Positions 20,752 to 33,275 of a DNA stretch of 64,000 bases are shown here, in pieces (position 1 is the stretch's first letter; the number at the start of each line of letters is the position of its first letter). The notes beneath the pieces are model-generated. The model saw nothing but the letters and a program-made list of their open reading frames with translations, was not told where the DNA came from and made no database searches. The translations under genes and the position numbers were made by a program. Origin of the DNA: Pseudomonas fulva (GTDB lineage Bacteria > Pseudomonadota > Gammaproteobacteria > Pseudomonadales > Pseudomonadaceae); contig NZ_CP082928.1 in the NCBI RefSeq assembly GCF_023517795.1, positions 2,976,001-3,040,000 on the forward strand, written 5' to 3'.

Positions 20752-20874
20752 TGCTTGTGAGTTAAGACTGACAGATCGCAAGATTATCAGCATCACAAGT
20801 AACACTCGTGAATTCGAGAGTTTTTTGCGATTGCTGAGCCAAGTTTAGGGTTTTCTCAAAACCCAAGCAGTATT

Positions 20875-22410
<1,536 letters not shown>

Positions 22411-22438
22411 ATCGAAGATCGCAGCTTATTCATAAGCT

Positions 22439-22460
22439 CCCACACGAATTGCTTGATTCA
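22439..22460 (+). other. 3' arm of 16S RNase III processing stem
   Basis: 22 bases perfectly complementary to 20730-20751, located 28 bases after the 16S 3' end. Confidence 0.85.
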
Positions 22461-22491
22461 TTGTAGAAGACGATGCTGTAACGCCTAGGCT

Positions 22492-22567
22492 AGGCCGGTG
22501 CTCAGTTGGTTGGAGCGCACCCCACGCTGTTGTAGAGAGTAGGGTGAGGTCGGCTTGGTGCCGCCCT
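22492..22567 (+). pseudogene. Degenerate tRNA-Ile-like duplicate in the 16S-tRNA spacer
   Basis: This 76-base element lies 81 bases upstream of, and in tandem with, the real tRNA-Ile. It keeps the D arm almost unchanged (GCTCAGTTGGTTGGAGC against GCTCAGTTGGTTAGAGC), the anticodon stem CACCC/GGGTG, and the following AGGTCGGC. The anticodon loop has grown from 7 to 19 bases (22523-22541), so there is no GAT anticodon. The T arm is lost. The flanks AGGCCGG (22492-22498) and CCGCCCT (22561-22567) can still pair at six of seven positions like an acceptor stem. There is no CCA end. Most likely a decayed tandem copy; a structural or processing role cannot be excluded. Confidence 0.7.
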
Positions 22568-22572
22568 GTTAT

Positions 22573-22649
<77 letters not shown>

Positions 22650-22668
22650 ATTCAGGTGCAGATGATAC

Positions 22669-22744
22669 GGGGCCATAGCTCAGCTGGGAGAGCGCCTGCC
22701 TTGCACGCAGGAGGTCAGCGGTTCGATCCCGCTTGGCTCCACCA
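22669..22744 (+). tRNA. alaT: tRNA-Ala (TGC)
   Basis: 76-base tRNA with 5' GGGGCCA, anticodon loop CTTGCAC (anticodon TGC), T arm GCGGTTCGATCCCGC and an encoded CCA. Second spacer tRNA, 19 bases after tRNA-Ile. Confidence 0.97.
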
Positions 22745-22817
22745 CTATCTGGTTGCAGTCGTTGCGTTGAGAGCTCAGAAATGAGCATTCCTGTTTAGGC
22801 AGTGTGAATGTTGATTT

Positions 22818-22850
22818 CTGGTCTTTGACCAGTCGAAACATCGTTCTTTA
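22818..22850 (+). promoter_or_regulatory. boxB/boxA antitermination signal before 23S
   Basis: A small hairpin (CTGGTC, TTT, GACCAG at 22818-22832) is followed by TCGTTCTTTA (22841-22850), the boxA core. The same boxA core occurs in the 16S leader. Confidence 0.65.
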
Positions 22851-22852
22851 AA

Positions 22853-22869
22853 AATTTGGGTATGTGATA
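22853..22869 (+). other. 5' arm of 23S RNase III processing stem
   Basis: AATTTGGGTATGTGATA pairs with TATCACATACCCAATT at 25977-25992, with 13 continuous pairs and one bulged base near the end. The stem brackets the 23S gene. Confidence 0.75.
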
Positions 22870-23001
22870 GAAGTGACTGATTGATTACTTTCACTGGTAG
22901 TCAATCTGGTCAAGGTAAAATTTGCGTTGTTCTCAAGTGCAAATTTTCGGCGAATGTCGTCTTCACGTTATAGACAGTAACCAGATTGCTTGGGGTTATA
23001 T

Positions 23002-25893
<2,892 letters not shown>

Positions 25894-25976
25894 ATAACAC
25901 CCAAACAATTTGGCTGTTAGACGGTTGAAGTCGACAGTAATGCCGAAGATTTGCGAGAACACGTAATACCAACCGA

Positions 25977-25992
25977 TATCACATACCCAATT
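25977..25992 (+). other. 3' arm of 23S RNase III processing stem
   Basis: TATCACATACCCAATT is the complement of 22853-22869 apart from one missing A. It lies between the 23S and 5S genes. Confidence 0.75.
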
Positions 25993-26029
25993 CGCTGCAG
26001 CGGCTAAACCCCGAAGCAGCAACCCGTTT

Positions 26030-26146
26030 GCTTGACGACCATAGAGCGTTGGAACCACCTGATCCCATCCCGAACTCAGTAGTGAAACGACGCATCGCCG
26101 ATGGTAGTGTGGAGCTTCTCCATGTGAGAGTAGGTCATCGTCAAGC
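26030..26146 (+). rRNA. rrf: 5S ribosomal RNA
   Basis: About 117 bases. GCTTGACGA at the 5' end pairs with TCGTCAAGC at the 3' end, and the internal CCACCTGATCCCATCCCGAA and GATGGTAGTGTGG are standard Pseudomonas 5S segments. Only one intact copy follows this 23S gene; a decayed 3' piece of a second copy is nearby. Confidence 0.95.
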
Positions 26147-26155
26147 TTCTACCCG

Positions 26156-26195
26156 AAAGCCCTGATCAGGTAACTGATCAGGGCTTTCTCTTTTT
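26156..26195 (+). terminator. Terminator 1 of the rRNA operon
   Basis: AAAGCCCTGATCAG (26156-26169), GTAA loop, CTGATCAGGGCTTT (26174-26187), then CTCTTTTT. A 14-bp perfect stem with a T run. Confidence 0.93.
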
Positions 26196-26204
26196 CGCTC
26201 GAAT

Positions 26205-26259
26205 GATGGTGTGGCTGTGAGAGTCCCGGAGTGCCGGCCAGATCATCGTCAAGCTTCTA
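26205..26259 (+). pseudogene. Vestigial 3' piece of a second 5S rRNA gene
   Basis: In the same order as the true 5S 3' half it carries GATGGT-GTGG, TGTGAGAGT (26216-26224) and TCATCGTCAAGCTTCTA (26243-26259). The last 17 bases are identical to 26135-26151. The spacing between blocks is altered by deletions and an insertion, and no 5' half exists. It is followed at once by its own terminator, as a real 5S tail would be. Confidence 0.6.
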
Positions 26260-26262
26260 TAA

Positions 26263-26303
26263 GAAACCCCAGGTCTCGACAGAGATCTGGGGTTTCGTCT
26301 TTT
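26263..26303 (+). terminator. Terminator 2 after the 5S vestige
   Basis: GAAACCCCAGGTCTC (26263-26277), loop GACA, GAGATCTGGGGTTTC (26282-26296), then GTCTTTT. A strong 15-bp stem (one mismatch-free reading) with a T-rich tail, different in sequence from terminator 1. Confidence 0.88.
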
Positions 26304-26633
26304 CGGCTCACAAAAACCGAAAGATGCAGGGCAGGCAGGTGGCAGAAAGCTGCCCCGGGTATCACTTCGTTCAACCCAGGCTATGGACGATATAGCCCAA
26401 AGGCTCGGGCTCCACCGCGGCAGAGTTGCTGGAGGGCGCGGCGGCACCGCCCTGGTGTCGTCGAGTGCTGCCCGGTAGCCTCGGTCCCGCTCATGCAGCT
26501 GTTTGTGCCCGGCATCAGCATCCACACAGCTCCTGGTCCCACCCCTTTCTATCCTGATGAATGCGCCCTGGCCGTGTAGGCAGCAGGCGAGTGCATCGTT
26601 ATCATGCGCTCCTTGAAGCAGGGCAGGTCAGGC
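26304..26633. other. 330-base gap between rrn terminators and birA
   Basis: No coding sequence is convincing here. The segment at 26357-26386 (GGGTATCACTTCGTTCAACC and following bases) resembles, in reverse complement, the common Pseudomonas extragenic motif containing GGCTGGGTTGAGCG. The rest is GC-rich with no clear promoter; the birA promoter is presumably in the last 100 bases. Confidence 0.4.
26357..26386 (-). repeat. Probable copy of a common Pseudomonas extragenic repeat
   Basis: On the minus strand it reads CCATAGCCTGGGTTGAACGA followed by AGTGATACCC, close to the dispersed motif often mis-translated as A-W-V-E-R-S-E/D-T-R. Identified from memory of the motif; only one copy is in this window. 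Confidence 0.4.
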
Positions 26634-27593
26634 ATGCAGTCTTTATTGCGACTTCTACAGGATGGGCAGTTTCATTCGGGTGAGGAGCTCGGCGCAGCTG
26701 TGGGTGTGAGTCGGGCGGCTATCTGGAAGCGCCTGCAGGCGCTCGAGGCCGAGTTCGATCTGCAGGTTCACAAGGTTCGCGGGCGTGGGTACCGGCTCGA
26801 GACGCCGTTGTCTCTGCTGGACATCGACTTGCTGACCGCTTCGTCCTCGTTCCCGGTCATCCTGCTGCAGCAAGTCGATTCAACCAATGCGCAGGCCCTT
26901 CGCCATCTGGCGTCCGGCGCCGTTCCGCCATTTCTGGTGATTGCCGAGCAGCAGACCGCGGGCCGTGGCCGGCGTGGCCGCAGTTGGGCCAGTCCATTCG
27001 GTGAGAACCTGTATTACAGCCTGGTGTTGCGGGTCAGCGGCGGAATGCGCCAGCTCGAAGGCCTCAGTCTCGTGGTGGGGCTCGCGCTCCTGCAGGCGCT
27101 TCGTGAGGCGGGTGTCGAGAATGCCGGTTTGAAATGGCCCAACGATTTGCTGGTCGACGGTCGCAAGGTTGCCGGAATCCTGTTGGAGCTCTCTGGGGAT
27201 CCGGCCGACATCTGCCACGTGGTCATCGGTATCGGCGTGAACATCAACATGCGGGTTGCACCGCGCGACGAGGCCATCGATCAGCCCTGGACCTCGCTGC
27301 GTCAGGTGGTGGGCGGTCAGGTCGATCGCAACGGGTTCGTTGCCAGCCTCAACCGCCAGTTGCAGCACTATCTGCAACTGCACCAGACCCATGGTTTCGC
27401 CTCGCTGCGTGAGCAGTGGGAGGCCAATCACCTGTGGCAGGGCCGCGCGGCAGTGCTCGCCGCCGGGCTGCAATCCGTTCAGGGGCGTGTTCTCGGGGTT
27501 GATGACACGGGGGCGCTGCGCCTGGAAGTCGAGGGGCAGGAAAAGGTGTTCAGCGGTGGTGAGCTCAGTCTGAGGTTGCGTGATGATTCTTGA
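26634..27593 (+). CDS. birA: Biotin-protein ligase / biotin operon repressor BirA
   Basis: 319-residue bifunctional protein. It makes biotinyl-AMP and attaches biotin to the carboxylase carrier protein; the N-terminal winged helix-turn-helix (about residues 1-60) can repress bio genes. Catalytic motifs are visible: GRGRRGR (110-116), KWPND (167-171) and GRKVAGIL (176-183). ATG 26634 gives the normal length; an in-frame ATG at 26604 adds 10 residues and is the alternative. The 3' end overlaps the coaX start by 11 bases. The birA-coaX link joins two cofactor-activation genes. Confidence 0.92.
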   Translation: MQSLLRLLQDGQFHSGEELGAAVGVSRAAIWKRLQALEAEFDLQVHKVRGRGYRLETPLSLLDIDLLTASSSFPVILLQQVDSTNAQALRHLASGAVPPFLVIAEQQTAGRGRRGRSWASPFGENLYYSLVLRVSGGMRQLEGLSLVVGLALLQALREAGVENAGLKWPNDLLVDGRKVAGILLELSGDPADICHVVIGIGVNINMRVAPRDEAIDQPWTSLRQVVGGQVDRNGFVASLNRQLQHYLQLHQTHGFASLREQWEANHLWQGRAAVLAAGLQSVQGRVLGVDDTGALRLEVEGQEKVFSGGELSLRLRDDS

Positions 27594-28344
27594 GCTTGAC
27601 TGCGGTAACAGTTTCATCAAGTGGCGTGTCCTGCCGCGTGCGGGCGTGGGCGCGGCGCTCGCCAGTGGCGTTGCGGATAACGGTGAGGTGCTCATAGCGG
27701 CGCTGGCGGATCGTTTTCCGCAGCAGCTATCGACTTGTCGTCTGGTGAGTGTACGCGCCGATGATGAAACGCGTCTGCTCTGTGCCGCCCTGAGCGAGCG
27801 CTTCGCGATCGAATGCCAGGTGGCGGCTCCTGCACAGACGCTCGCCGGCGTACAGAACGGCTACGGGGATTATCAGCGGTTGGGGCTCGATCGATGGCTT
27901 GCCGTCGTCGGTGCCTACAGTCTGGAGCAGGGCGCCTGTCTGGTGCTGGATCTCGGTACGGCGATCACCTCGGACTTCATCGCCGCTGAGGGGGCGCATC
28001 TGGGCGGTTTCATATGCCCGGGGATGCCGCTGATGCGCAGCCAATTGCTCACCCACACGCGCCGGATTCGCTATGACAGTGCTGCCGTGGAGCAGGCCAG
28101 CGACAGCCTGATGCCGGGACGCTGCACCGCAGAGGCGGTAGAGCGTGGCTGTCGACTGATGTTGCGCGGTTTCGTGAGCACTCAGCTCGAGCTCGCTCGT
28201 CAGCAGTGCGGAGATGATGTGGCTGTGTTTCTGACCGGTGGGGATGCAGCGATGGCGGCGGAGTGGGTGCCGGCGGCGCGTGTGGTGCCTGATCTGGTCT
28301 TTATCGGTTTGGCGATCGCCTGTCCGGTGGTGGGGGAGAAGTGA
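27583..28344 (+). CDS. coaX: Type III pantothenate kinase
   Basis: 253-residue ASKHA-fold kinase for the first step of coenzyme A synthesis. It is not feedback-inhibited by CoA, unlike CoaA. The N-terminal phosphate loop with [10 protein letters not shown] (residues 5-14, Asp6), the central [11 protein letters not shown] and the substrate stretch LGGFICPG are present. The start is ATG 27583, with GAGG eight bases upstream; the preceding GTG 27580 is possible. It overlaps birA and shares its stop bases with the next gene. Confidence 0.93.
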   Translation: MILELDCGNSFIKWRVLPRAGVGAALASGVADNGEVLIAALADRFPQQLSTCRLVSVRADDETRLLCAALSERFAIECQVAAPAQTLAGVQNGYGDYQRLGLDRWLAVVGAYSLEQGACLVLDLGTAITSDFIAAEGAHLGGFICPGMPLMRSQLLTHTRRIRYDSAAVEQASDSLMPGRCTAEAVERGCRLMLRGFVSTQLELARQQCGDDVAVFLTGGDAAMAAEWVPAARVVPDLVFIGLAIACPVVGEK

Positions 28345-29021
28345 TGCGCTGGATTTTCATGCTGTTGGTGGTGCTCAACGCCTTCTACTACGTATGGCAC
28401 CAGCAGCAGGTGCCCATGCAGGCAAAGGAGGTTGCTCCGTTGTCCCTGTACCAGGACAGCCGACGCGACATCCAGTTGCTGAGCGAATCCGAGCCGCGGG
28501 AGCGACGTACGCCTGCTGTCAGAGAAGAGGCGCCCGAGCAGGCCGTGTGTCTGTTCCTGGGCCGCTTCGATGATCCGGCGCAGGCTGAGCAGGTGGAGCA
28601 GCGGCTGCTGAGCCTGGATATTCGTTCGCAGAGCCAGGTGGTCGAGTCGGCGGGCGCCGTGGATTACTGGGTCTATCTTCCGCCCCTGGCCTCGCGTCAG
28701 GCCTCGCTGAGGCAGCTGCGTGAGCTGCAGGCGCGCAAGATCGACAGCTACATCATCAGCCAGGGCGACCTGGCCAATGGTATTTCGCTGGGCATCTTTC
28801 CTCGCCATGATTCGGCCGACAGTGTGATCTCGCGGCTGCGCCGCGCCGGTTACGAGCCGCTGCTGCGCGAGTTGCCGCGCGCCAACCGCAGTCACTGGGT
28901 GCGCATCGCCCCGGAAAGCCGGCGTTTGGTCGATGATTCGCTGCTCGAGCGTTTGTCTTTGGACTTCAATGGCTTACAACATCAATTAATGCCATGTGAG
29001 GGGGTTGCAAGCGTTCGATAG
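28344..29021 (+). CDS. SPOR-like membrane protein
   Basis: 225-residue protein with an N-terminal transmembrane helix (about residues 2-17), a linker, and a C-terminal region of about 150 residues containing SPOR-type folds (segments around CLFLGRFDDPAQA and GISLGIFPRHDSAD). SPOR domains bind denuded peptidoglycan at division sites. The start overlaps the coaX stop (TGATG), so translation is coupled. Function is inferred from fold only; P. aeruginosa PA4278 is the positional equivalent. Confidence 0.75.
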   Translation: MRWIFMLLVVLNAFYYVWHQQQVPMQAKEVAPLSLYQDSRRDIQLLSESEPRERRTPAVREEAPEQAVCLFLGRFDDPAQAEQVEQRLLSLDIRSQSQVVESAGAVDYWVYLPPLASRQASLRQLRELQARKIDSYIISQGDLANGISLGIFPRHDSADSVISRLRRAGYEPLLRELPRANRSHWVRIAPESRRLVDDSLLERLSLDFNGLQHQLMPCEGVASVR

Positions 29022-29033
29022 AATGCATAGAAT
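29005..29033 (+). promoter_or_regulatory. tRNA-tufB operon promoter 1
   Basis: TTGCAA (29005-29010), a 17-base spacer, then TAGAAT (29028-29033) followed by GGCGCCC. It overlaps the end of the SPOR-like gene and has the G+C discriminator of stable-RNA promoters. Confidence 0.65.
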
Positions 29034-29124
29034 GGCGCCCGCTTCGCAGGGTGGTCATCTCCAGGGATGAAATGCGAAATTGCTGTTAGTGACGCTAAGC
29101 TCAGGTTTTTAAATGAGAAAGTGC

Positions 29125-29153
29125 TTGACAGCAGGGTGGCAGATAAAGAGAAT
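29125..29153 (+). promoter_or_regulatory. tRNA-tufB operon promoter 2
   Basis: TTGACA (29125-29130), a 17-base spacer, then GAGAAT (29148-29153) followed by GCCGCC, 14 bases before tRNA-Tyr. Consensus -35 with a weaker -10. Confidence 0.65.
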
Positions 29154-29166
29154 GCCGCCTCCTTAT

Positions 29167-29251
29167 GGAGGGATTCCCGAGCGGCCAAAGGGATCAGACT
29201 GTAAATCTGACGTCATAGACTTCGAAGGTTCGAATCCTTCTCCCTCCACCA
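29167..29251 (+). tRNA. tyrT: tRNA-Tyr (GTA)
   Basis: 85-base class II tRNA with acceptor GGAGGGA/TCCCTCC, anticodon loop CTGTAAA (anticodon GTA), a long variable arm and an encoded CCA. First gene of the tRNA-tufB unit. Confidence 0.97.
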
Positions 29252-29276
29252 GATTTAAGCGCGAGCTGCAGGCTCC

Positions 29277-29350
<74 letters not shown>

Positions 29351-29377
29351 GCTTTTGTTGTTCGCGCAATGTGTTTC

Positions 29378-29453
29378 GCTCATGTAGCTCAGTTGGTAGA
29401 GCACACCCTTGGTAAGGGTGAGGTCAGCGGTTCAAATCCGCTCATGAGCTCCA
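29378..29453 (+). tRNA. thrT: tRNA-Thr (GGT)
   Basis: 76-base tRNA with acceptor GCTCATG/CATGAGC, anticodon loop TTGGTAA (anticodon GGT) and an encoded CCA. Last tRNA before tufB. Confidence 0.97.
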
Positions 29454-29459
29454 TTTAAT

Positions 29460-29492
29460 AAAGGCAGATATGAAAGTATCTGCCTTTGTTTT
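29460..29492 (+). terminator. Terminator-like hairpin between tRNA-Thr and tufB
   Basis: AAAGGCAGATA (29460-29470), loop TGAAAG, TATCTGCCTTT (29477-29487), then GTTTTAA. It begins seven bases after the tRNA, inside what should be one transcript with tufB, so it may attenuate tufB or mark processing. Confidence 0.65.
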
Positions 29493-29537
29493 AATGGCGG
29501 TATCGCTAGCTGAATTCTTCGTTCGGGGACGGTCAAA

Positions 29538-30731
29538 ATGGCTAAAGAAAAGTTTGAACGTAACAAACCGCACGTCAACGTTGGCACCATCGGTCACGTT
29601 GACCATGGCAAAACCACTCTGACCGCTGCTCTGACTCGCGTCTGCTCCGAAGTATTCGGTTCGGCTCGCGTCGACTTCGACAAGATCGACAGCGCTCCGG
29701 AAGAGAAGGCTCGTGGTATCACCATCAACACTGCCCACGTAGAGTACGATTCCAACATTCGTCACTACGCGCACGTTGACTGCCCGGGTCACGCTGACTA
29801 CGTCAAGAACATGATCACTGGTGCTGCCCAGATGGACGGCGCGATCCTGGTTTGCTCGGCCGCTGATGGTCCGATGCCGCAGACCCGTGAGCACATCCTG
29901 CTGTCCCGTCAGGTAGGCGTTCCGTACATCGTTGTCTTCCTGAACAAGGCTGACATGGTAGACGACGCTGAGCTGCTGGAACTGGTCGAGATGGAAGTTC
30001 GCGATCTGCTGAGCACCTACGACTTCCCGGGCGACGACACCCCGATCATCATCGGTTCGGCGCTGATGGCTCTGAACGGCCAGGACGACAACGAGATGGG
30101 CACCACTGCCGTCAAGAAGCTCGTCGAGACTCTGGATACCTACATCCCTGAGCCGGTTCGTGCCATCGACCGTCCGTTCCTGATGCCGATCGAAGACGTA
30201 TTCTCGATCTCCGGCCGCGGTACCGTTGTTACCGGTCGTGTAGAGCGCGGTATCGTCAAGATCCAGGAAGAAATCGAGATCGTTGGTCTGCGTGCTACCA
30301 CCAAGACCACCTGCACCGGTGTCGAGATGTTCCGCAAGCTGCTCGACGAAGGTCGTGCTGGTGAGAACTGTGGCGTTCTGCTGCGCGGCACCAAGCGTGA
30401 CGACGTAGAGCGTGGTCAGGTTCTGGCCAAGCCGGGCACCATCAAGCCGCACACCAAGTTCGAAGCTGAAGTGTACGTTCTGTCCAAGGAAGAAGGTGGT
30501 CGTCACACCCCGTTCTTCAAGGGCTACCGTCCGCAGTTCTACTTCCGTACCACTGACGTGACCGGTTCGTGCGAACTGCCGGAAGGCGTTGAGATGGTAA
30601 TGCCGGGCGACAACATCAAGATGGTTGTCACCCTGATCAAGCCGATCGCCATGGAAGACGGCCTGCGCTTCGCAATTCGCGAAGGTGGTCGTACCGTTGG
30701 TGCCGGTGTTGTAGCAAAGATCGTCGAATAA
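29538..30731 (+). CDS. tufB: Elongation factor Tu (copy 1, tufB position)
   Basis: 397-residue GTPase that delivers aminoacyl-tRNA to the ribosome. G1 motif GHVDHGKTT (residues about 19-27), DCPGHADY switch II and NKADM are intact, followed by the two beta-barrel domains. The protein is identical to that from the copy at 46092, and the DNA is nearly so. ATG start here, GTG in the other copy. Co-transcribed with upstream tRNAs, as thrU-tufB in E. coli. Confidence 0.97.
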   Translation: MAKEKFERNKPHVNVGTIGHVDHGKTTLTAALTRVCSEVFGSARVDFDKIDSAPEEKARGITINTAHVEYDSNIRHYAHVDCPGHADYVKNMITGAAQMDGAILVCSAADGPMPQTREHILLSRQVGVPYIVVFLNKADMVDDAELLELVEMEVRDLLSTYDFPGDDTPIIIGSALMALNGQDDNEMGTTAVKKLVETLDTYIPEPVRAIDRPFLMPIEDVFSISGRGTVVTGRVERGIVKIQEEIEIVGLRATTKTTCTGVEMFRKLLDEGRAGENCGVLLRGTKRDDVERGQVLAKPGTIKPHTKFEAEVYVLSKEEGGRHTPFFKGYRPQFYFRTTDVTGSCELPEGVEMVMPGDNIKMVVTLIKPIAMEDGLRFAIREGGRTVGAGVVAKIVE

Positions 30732-30749
30732 TCGATTGATCTGTCCCCC

Positions 30750-30784
30750 TCAGGCCGGCATAATGGTCGGCCTGATTTTGTTCT
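30750..30784 (+). terminator. Terminator after tufB
   Basis: TCAGGCCG, loop of about 10 bases, CGGCCTGA (to 30775), then TTTTGTT. It directly abuts the tRNA-Trp gene, so the tRNA-Trp/secE promoter may overlap this hairpin (TTGATC at 30736 and CATAAT near 30759-30764 are possible elements). Confidence 0.6.
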
Positions 30785-30860
30785 AGGTCAGTAGCTCAAT
30801 TGGCAGAGCGGCGGTCTCCAAAACCGCAGGTTGGGGGTTCGATTCCCTCCTGACCTGCCA
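30785..30860 (+). tRNA. trpT: tRNA-Trp (CCA)
   Basis: 76-base tRNA with acceptor AGGTCAG/CTGACCT, anticodon loop CTCCAAA (anticodon CCA) and an encoded CCA end. 43 bases upstream of secE, the usual Pseudomonas arrangement. Confidence 0.97.
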
Positions 30861-30903
30861 TTTTCTAACGAATTTGGCGTGTCTTCTCACAGGATCCTTG
30901 TTC

Positions 30904-31272
30904 ATGAATGTTAAGGCTGAAGCCAAAGACTCTCGTTTTGATCTGCTCAAGTGGATCGCGGTGGCCCTGCTTGTGGTCGCTGGAGTGGTCGGTAATCAGT
31001 ACTTTTCCGGTGAGCCGATCCTGTATCGTGTCGTTGCTCTGCTCGTGCTGGCGGTCGTCGCCGCACTGATCGCCCTGCAGACGGCAAAAGGTCAGTCCTT
31101 CTTCGGTCTGGCAAAGGAAGCGCGCGTCGAAATTCGCAAGGTTGTCTGGCCGACCCGTCAGGAAACCACGCAAACCACGCTGATCGTCGTCCTGGTCGTG
31201 CTCGTCATGGCTCTGGTGCTCTGGGGGCTCGATTCGCTCCTCGGTTGGCTTGTGTCGTTTATTGTAAGTTGA
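30904..31272 (+). CDS. secE: Protein translocase subunit SecE
   Basis: 122-residue inner-membrane subunit of the SecYEG channel that clamps SecY. Three hydrophobic helices (about residues 18-38, 42-62 and 92-115) flank the conserved amphipathic [17 protein letters not shown] segment. ATG 30904 gives the standard length; a start at 30874 would overlap the spacer after tRNA-Trp. It is followed by nusG after 13 bases, as in nearly all bacteria. Confidence 0.94.
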   Translation: MNVKAEAKDSRFDLLKWIAVALLVVAGVVGNQYFSGEPILYRVVALLVLAVVAALIALQTAKGQSFFGLAKEARVEIRKVVWPTRQETTQTTLIVVLVVLVMALVLWGLDSLLGWLVSFIVS

Positions 31273-31285
31273 GATAGGGTGTCCC

Positions 31286-31819
31286 GTGGCTAAGCGTTGG
31301 TACGTTGTGCATGCTTACTCGGGTTACGAGAAGCATGTAATGCGTTCGCTGATCGAGCGCGTAAAGTTCGCCGGAATGGAAGATGAGTTCGGCGAGATTC
31401 TGGTCCCCACCGAAGAAGTGGTGGAGATGCGTAACGGCCAGAAGCGCAAGAGTGAGCGCAAGTTCTTTCCAGGCTACGTGCTGGTGCAGATGGAAATGAA
31501 CGAGGCGACTTGGCACTTGATCAAGGATACGCCGCGGGTGATGGGCTTTATCGGTGGTACTGCCGACAAGCCGGCACCGATCACCGAGAAAGAAGCCGAC
31601 GCCATTCTGCGTCGCGTCGCCGATAGCGGTGACAAGCCCAAGCCGAAGACGCTGTTCGAGCCGGGCGAGATGGTTCGTGTTATCGATGGTCCGTTCGCTG
31701 ATTTCAGCGGCGTCGTCGAAGAAGTGAATTACGAGAAGAGCCGTATCCAGGTGGCAGTGACCATTTTCGGTCGTGCCACTCCGGTCGAGCTGGAGTTCAG
31801 TCAGGTCGAGAAGTCGTAA
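31286..31819 (+). CDS. nusG: Transcription termination/antitermination factor NusG
   Basis: 177-residue factor. The NGN domain (residues 1-115, opening [15 protein letters not shown]) binds RNA polymerase, and the C-terminal KOW domain (about 125-177, with [16 protein letters not shown]) binds Rho or S10. GTG start at 31286. It couples transcription to translation and serves rRNA antitermination at the boxA sites of this window. Confidence 0.96.
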   Translation: MAKRWYVVHAYSGYEKHVMRSLIERVKFAGMEDEFGEILVPTEEVVEMRNGQKRKSERKFFPGYVLVQMEMNEATWHLIKDTPRVMGFIGGTADKPAPITEKEADAILRRVADSGDKPKPKTLFEPGEMVRVIDGPFADFSGVVEEVNYEKSRIQVAVTIFGRATPVELEFSQVEKS

Positions 31820-31838
31820 CTGACACACGCATCCCATA

Positions 31839-31869
31839 CCCCGCAGTCATAGGCTGCGGGGTTTTGTTG
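31839..31869 (+). terminator. Hairpin terminator between nusG and rplK
   Basis: CCCCGCAG (31839-31846), seven-base loop, CTGCGGGG (31854-31861), then TTTTGTT. It separates secE-nusG from rplKAJL; the rplK promoter should lie in the remaining 66 bases, but no clear match is seen. Confidence 0.85.
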
Positions 31870-31935
31870 TCACTGGGATAAACAGGCAATAGTCGGGGAG
31901 CCGAAAGGCGCTAGAACCCGTAACTGGAGTAGCTA

Positions 31936-32367
31936 ATGGCTAAGAAAATCACGGCTTATATCAAGCTGCAAGTAAAGGCCGGTCAGGCCAACCCGTCGCC
32001 ACCCGTCGGTCCCGCTCTGGGCCAGCACGGCGTCAACATCATGGAATTCTGCAAGGCGTTCAACGCCAAGACCCAGGGCATGGAACCTGGTCTGCCGACT
32101 CCAGTGATCATCACTGTTTACAGTGACCGTAGCTTCACGTTCGAAACCAAGAGCACCCCGGCTTCCGTGCTGCTGAAGAAAGCAGCAGGCCTGACCAGCG
32201 GTTCGGCCCGTCCGAACACTGTCAAGGTTGGCACCGTTACCCGTGCCCAGCTCGAAGAGATCGCCAAGACCAAGCAGGCCGATCTGACTGCAGCTGATAT
32301 GGATGCAGCCGTGCGCACCATCGCCGGTTCTGCTCGTAGCATGGGCCTCAACGTGGAGGGTGTGTAA
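31936..32367 (+). CDS. rplK: 50S ribosomal protein L11
   Basis: 143-residue protein of the GTPase-associated centre on 23S rRNA; needed for RelA activation by uncharged tRNA. The Pro-rich N-terminal [15 protein letters not shown] and C-terminal RNA-binding domain are complete. GGAG lies upstream of the ATG. Its stop overlaps the rplA start (TAATG), so the two are coupled. Confidence 0.97.
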   Translation: MAKKITAYIKLQVKAGQANPSPPVGPALGQHGVNIMEFCKAFNAKTQGMEPGLPTPVIITVYSDRSFTFETKSTPASVLLKKAAGLTSGSARPNTVKVGTVTRAQLEEIAKTKQADLTAADMDAAVRTIAGSARSMGLNVEGV

Positions 32368-33062
32368 TGGCTAAGCTGACCAAGCGCCAAAAGGCTATCG
32401 CAGCCAAGATCGAGCCGGGCAAAGCCTACAGCTTCAACGATGCTGCTGCGCTGCTGGCCGAAATTTCCGCCGTCAAGTTCTCCGAGTCGGTCGATATCTC
32501 GATCAACCTCGGCGTCGACCCGCGTAAATCCGATCAGGTCGTTCGTGGTGCCACCGTTCTGCCCAACGGCAGCGGCAAAACCGTTCGCGTTGCCGTGTTC
32601 ACCCAGGGTCCGGGCGCTGAAGCTGCTCTGGCTGCCGGTGCTGACCGCGTAGGCATGGACGACCTGGCTGCCGAAATGAAAGGCGGCGACCTGAACTACG
32701 ACGTGGTCATCGCTTCCCCGGACGCCATGCGCGTTGTTGGCCAGCTGGGCCAGGTACTCGGCCCGCGCGGCCTGATGCCCAACCCGAAAGTCGGCACCGT
32801 GACCCCGGACGTCGCCACTGCAGTGAAGAATGCCAAGGCTGGTCAGGTACGTTTCCGTACCGACAAGAACGGCATCATCCACGGTTCCGTCGGCAAGGTT
32901 GGCTTCGAAGCCGACAAGCTGAAGCAGAACGTGGAAGCTCTGCTGGCCGATCTCAAGCGCCTGAAGCCGTCGACCTCGAAAGGCGTCTACGTCAAGCGCG
33001 TGACCCTGAGCACCACCATGGGCCCGGGTCTGCTGATCGACCAAGGTTCGCTGGACGCTTAA
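32367..33062 (+). CDS. rplA: 50S ribosomal protein L1
   Basis: 231-residue protein of the mobile L1 stalk, which moves deacylated tRNA out of the E site. In E. coli it represses translation of the L11-L1 mRNA by binding its leader. Full length, with the conserved [15 protein letters not shown] loop. Starts on the last base of the rplK stop. Confidence 0.97.
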   Translation: MAKLTKRQKAIAAKIEPGKAYSFNDAAALLAEISAVKFSESVDISINLGVDPRKSDQVVRGATVLPNGSGKTVRVAVFTQGPGAEAALAAGADRVGMDDLAAEMKGGDLNYDVVIASPDAMRVVGQLGQVLGPRGLMPNPKVGTVTPDVATAVKNAKAGQVRFRTDKNGIIHGSVGKVGFEADKLKQNVEALLADLKRLKPSTSKGVYVKRVTLSTTMGPGLLIDQGSLDA

Positions 33063-33275
33063 TGCATAACGGCGCACGCACCTGGTGCGTGTGCCGCGAA
33101 AAAATTGGGGTCCCTGCCTGGCGGGGGCTATCCAAGACCGTAGGGGGCGCAAGCCTCAAACCCGAAGAGCGATCTTCAGCCCTACGCAGATGGTGCTCCC
33201 GATTCTTACCGAATCAGACACCAAAACGCCGTCCGGCTCAGGCCGGGCGAAACGGTAACATCCAGGAGTAAACCC
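33063..33275 (+). ncRNA. L10 (rplJ) leader, autoregulatory RNA
   Basis: The 213-base untranslated leader before rplJ begins with a 12-bp hairpin (33071-33095; CGCACC / GGTGCG core) and continues with several GC-rich arms. In gamma-proteobacteria this leader binds the L10-L12 complex through a kink-turn to repress rplJL translation. Position and structure fit; I could not verify the kink-turn by folding. Confidence 0.6.

Noticed and set aside
26178..26525. 115-codon minus-strand frame between the rrn terminators and birA
   Set aside because: It covers two terminators and an extragenic-repeat-like motif, so it is a spurious translation.
30736..30765. Promoter for tRNA-Trp/secE overlapping the tufB terminator
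   Set aside because: The TTGATC and CATAAT pair is weak with an 18-base spacer, so it is mentioned but not called.
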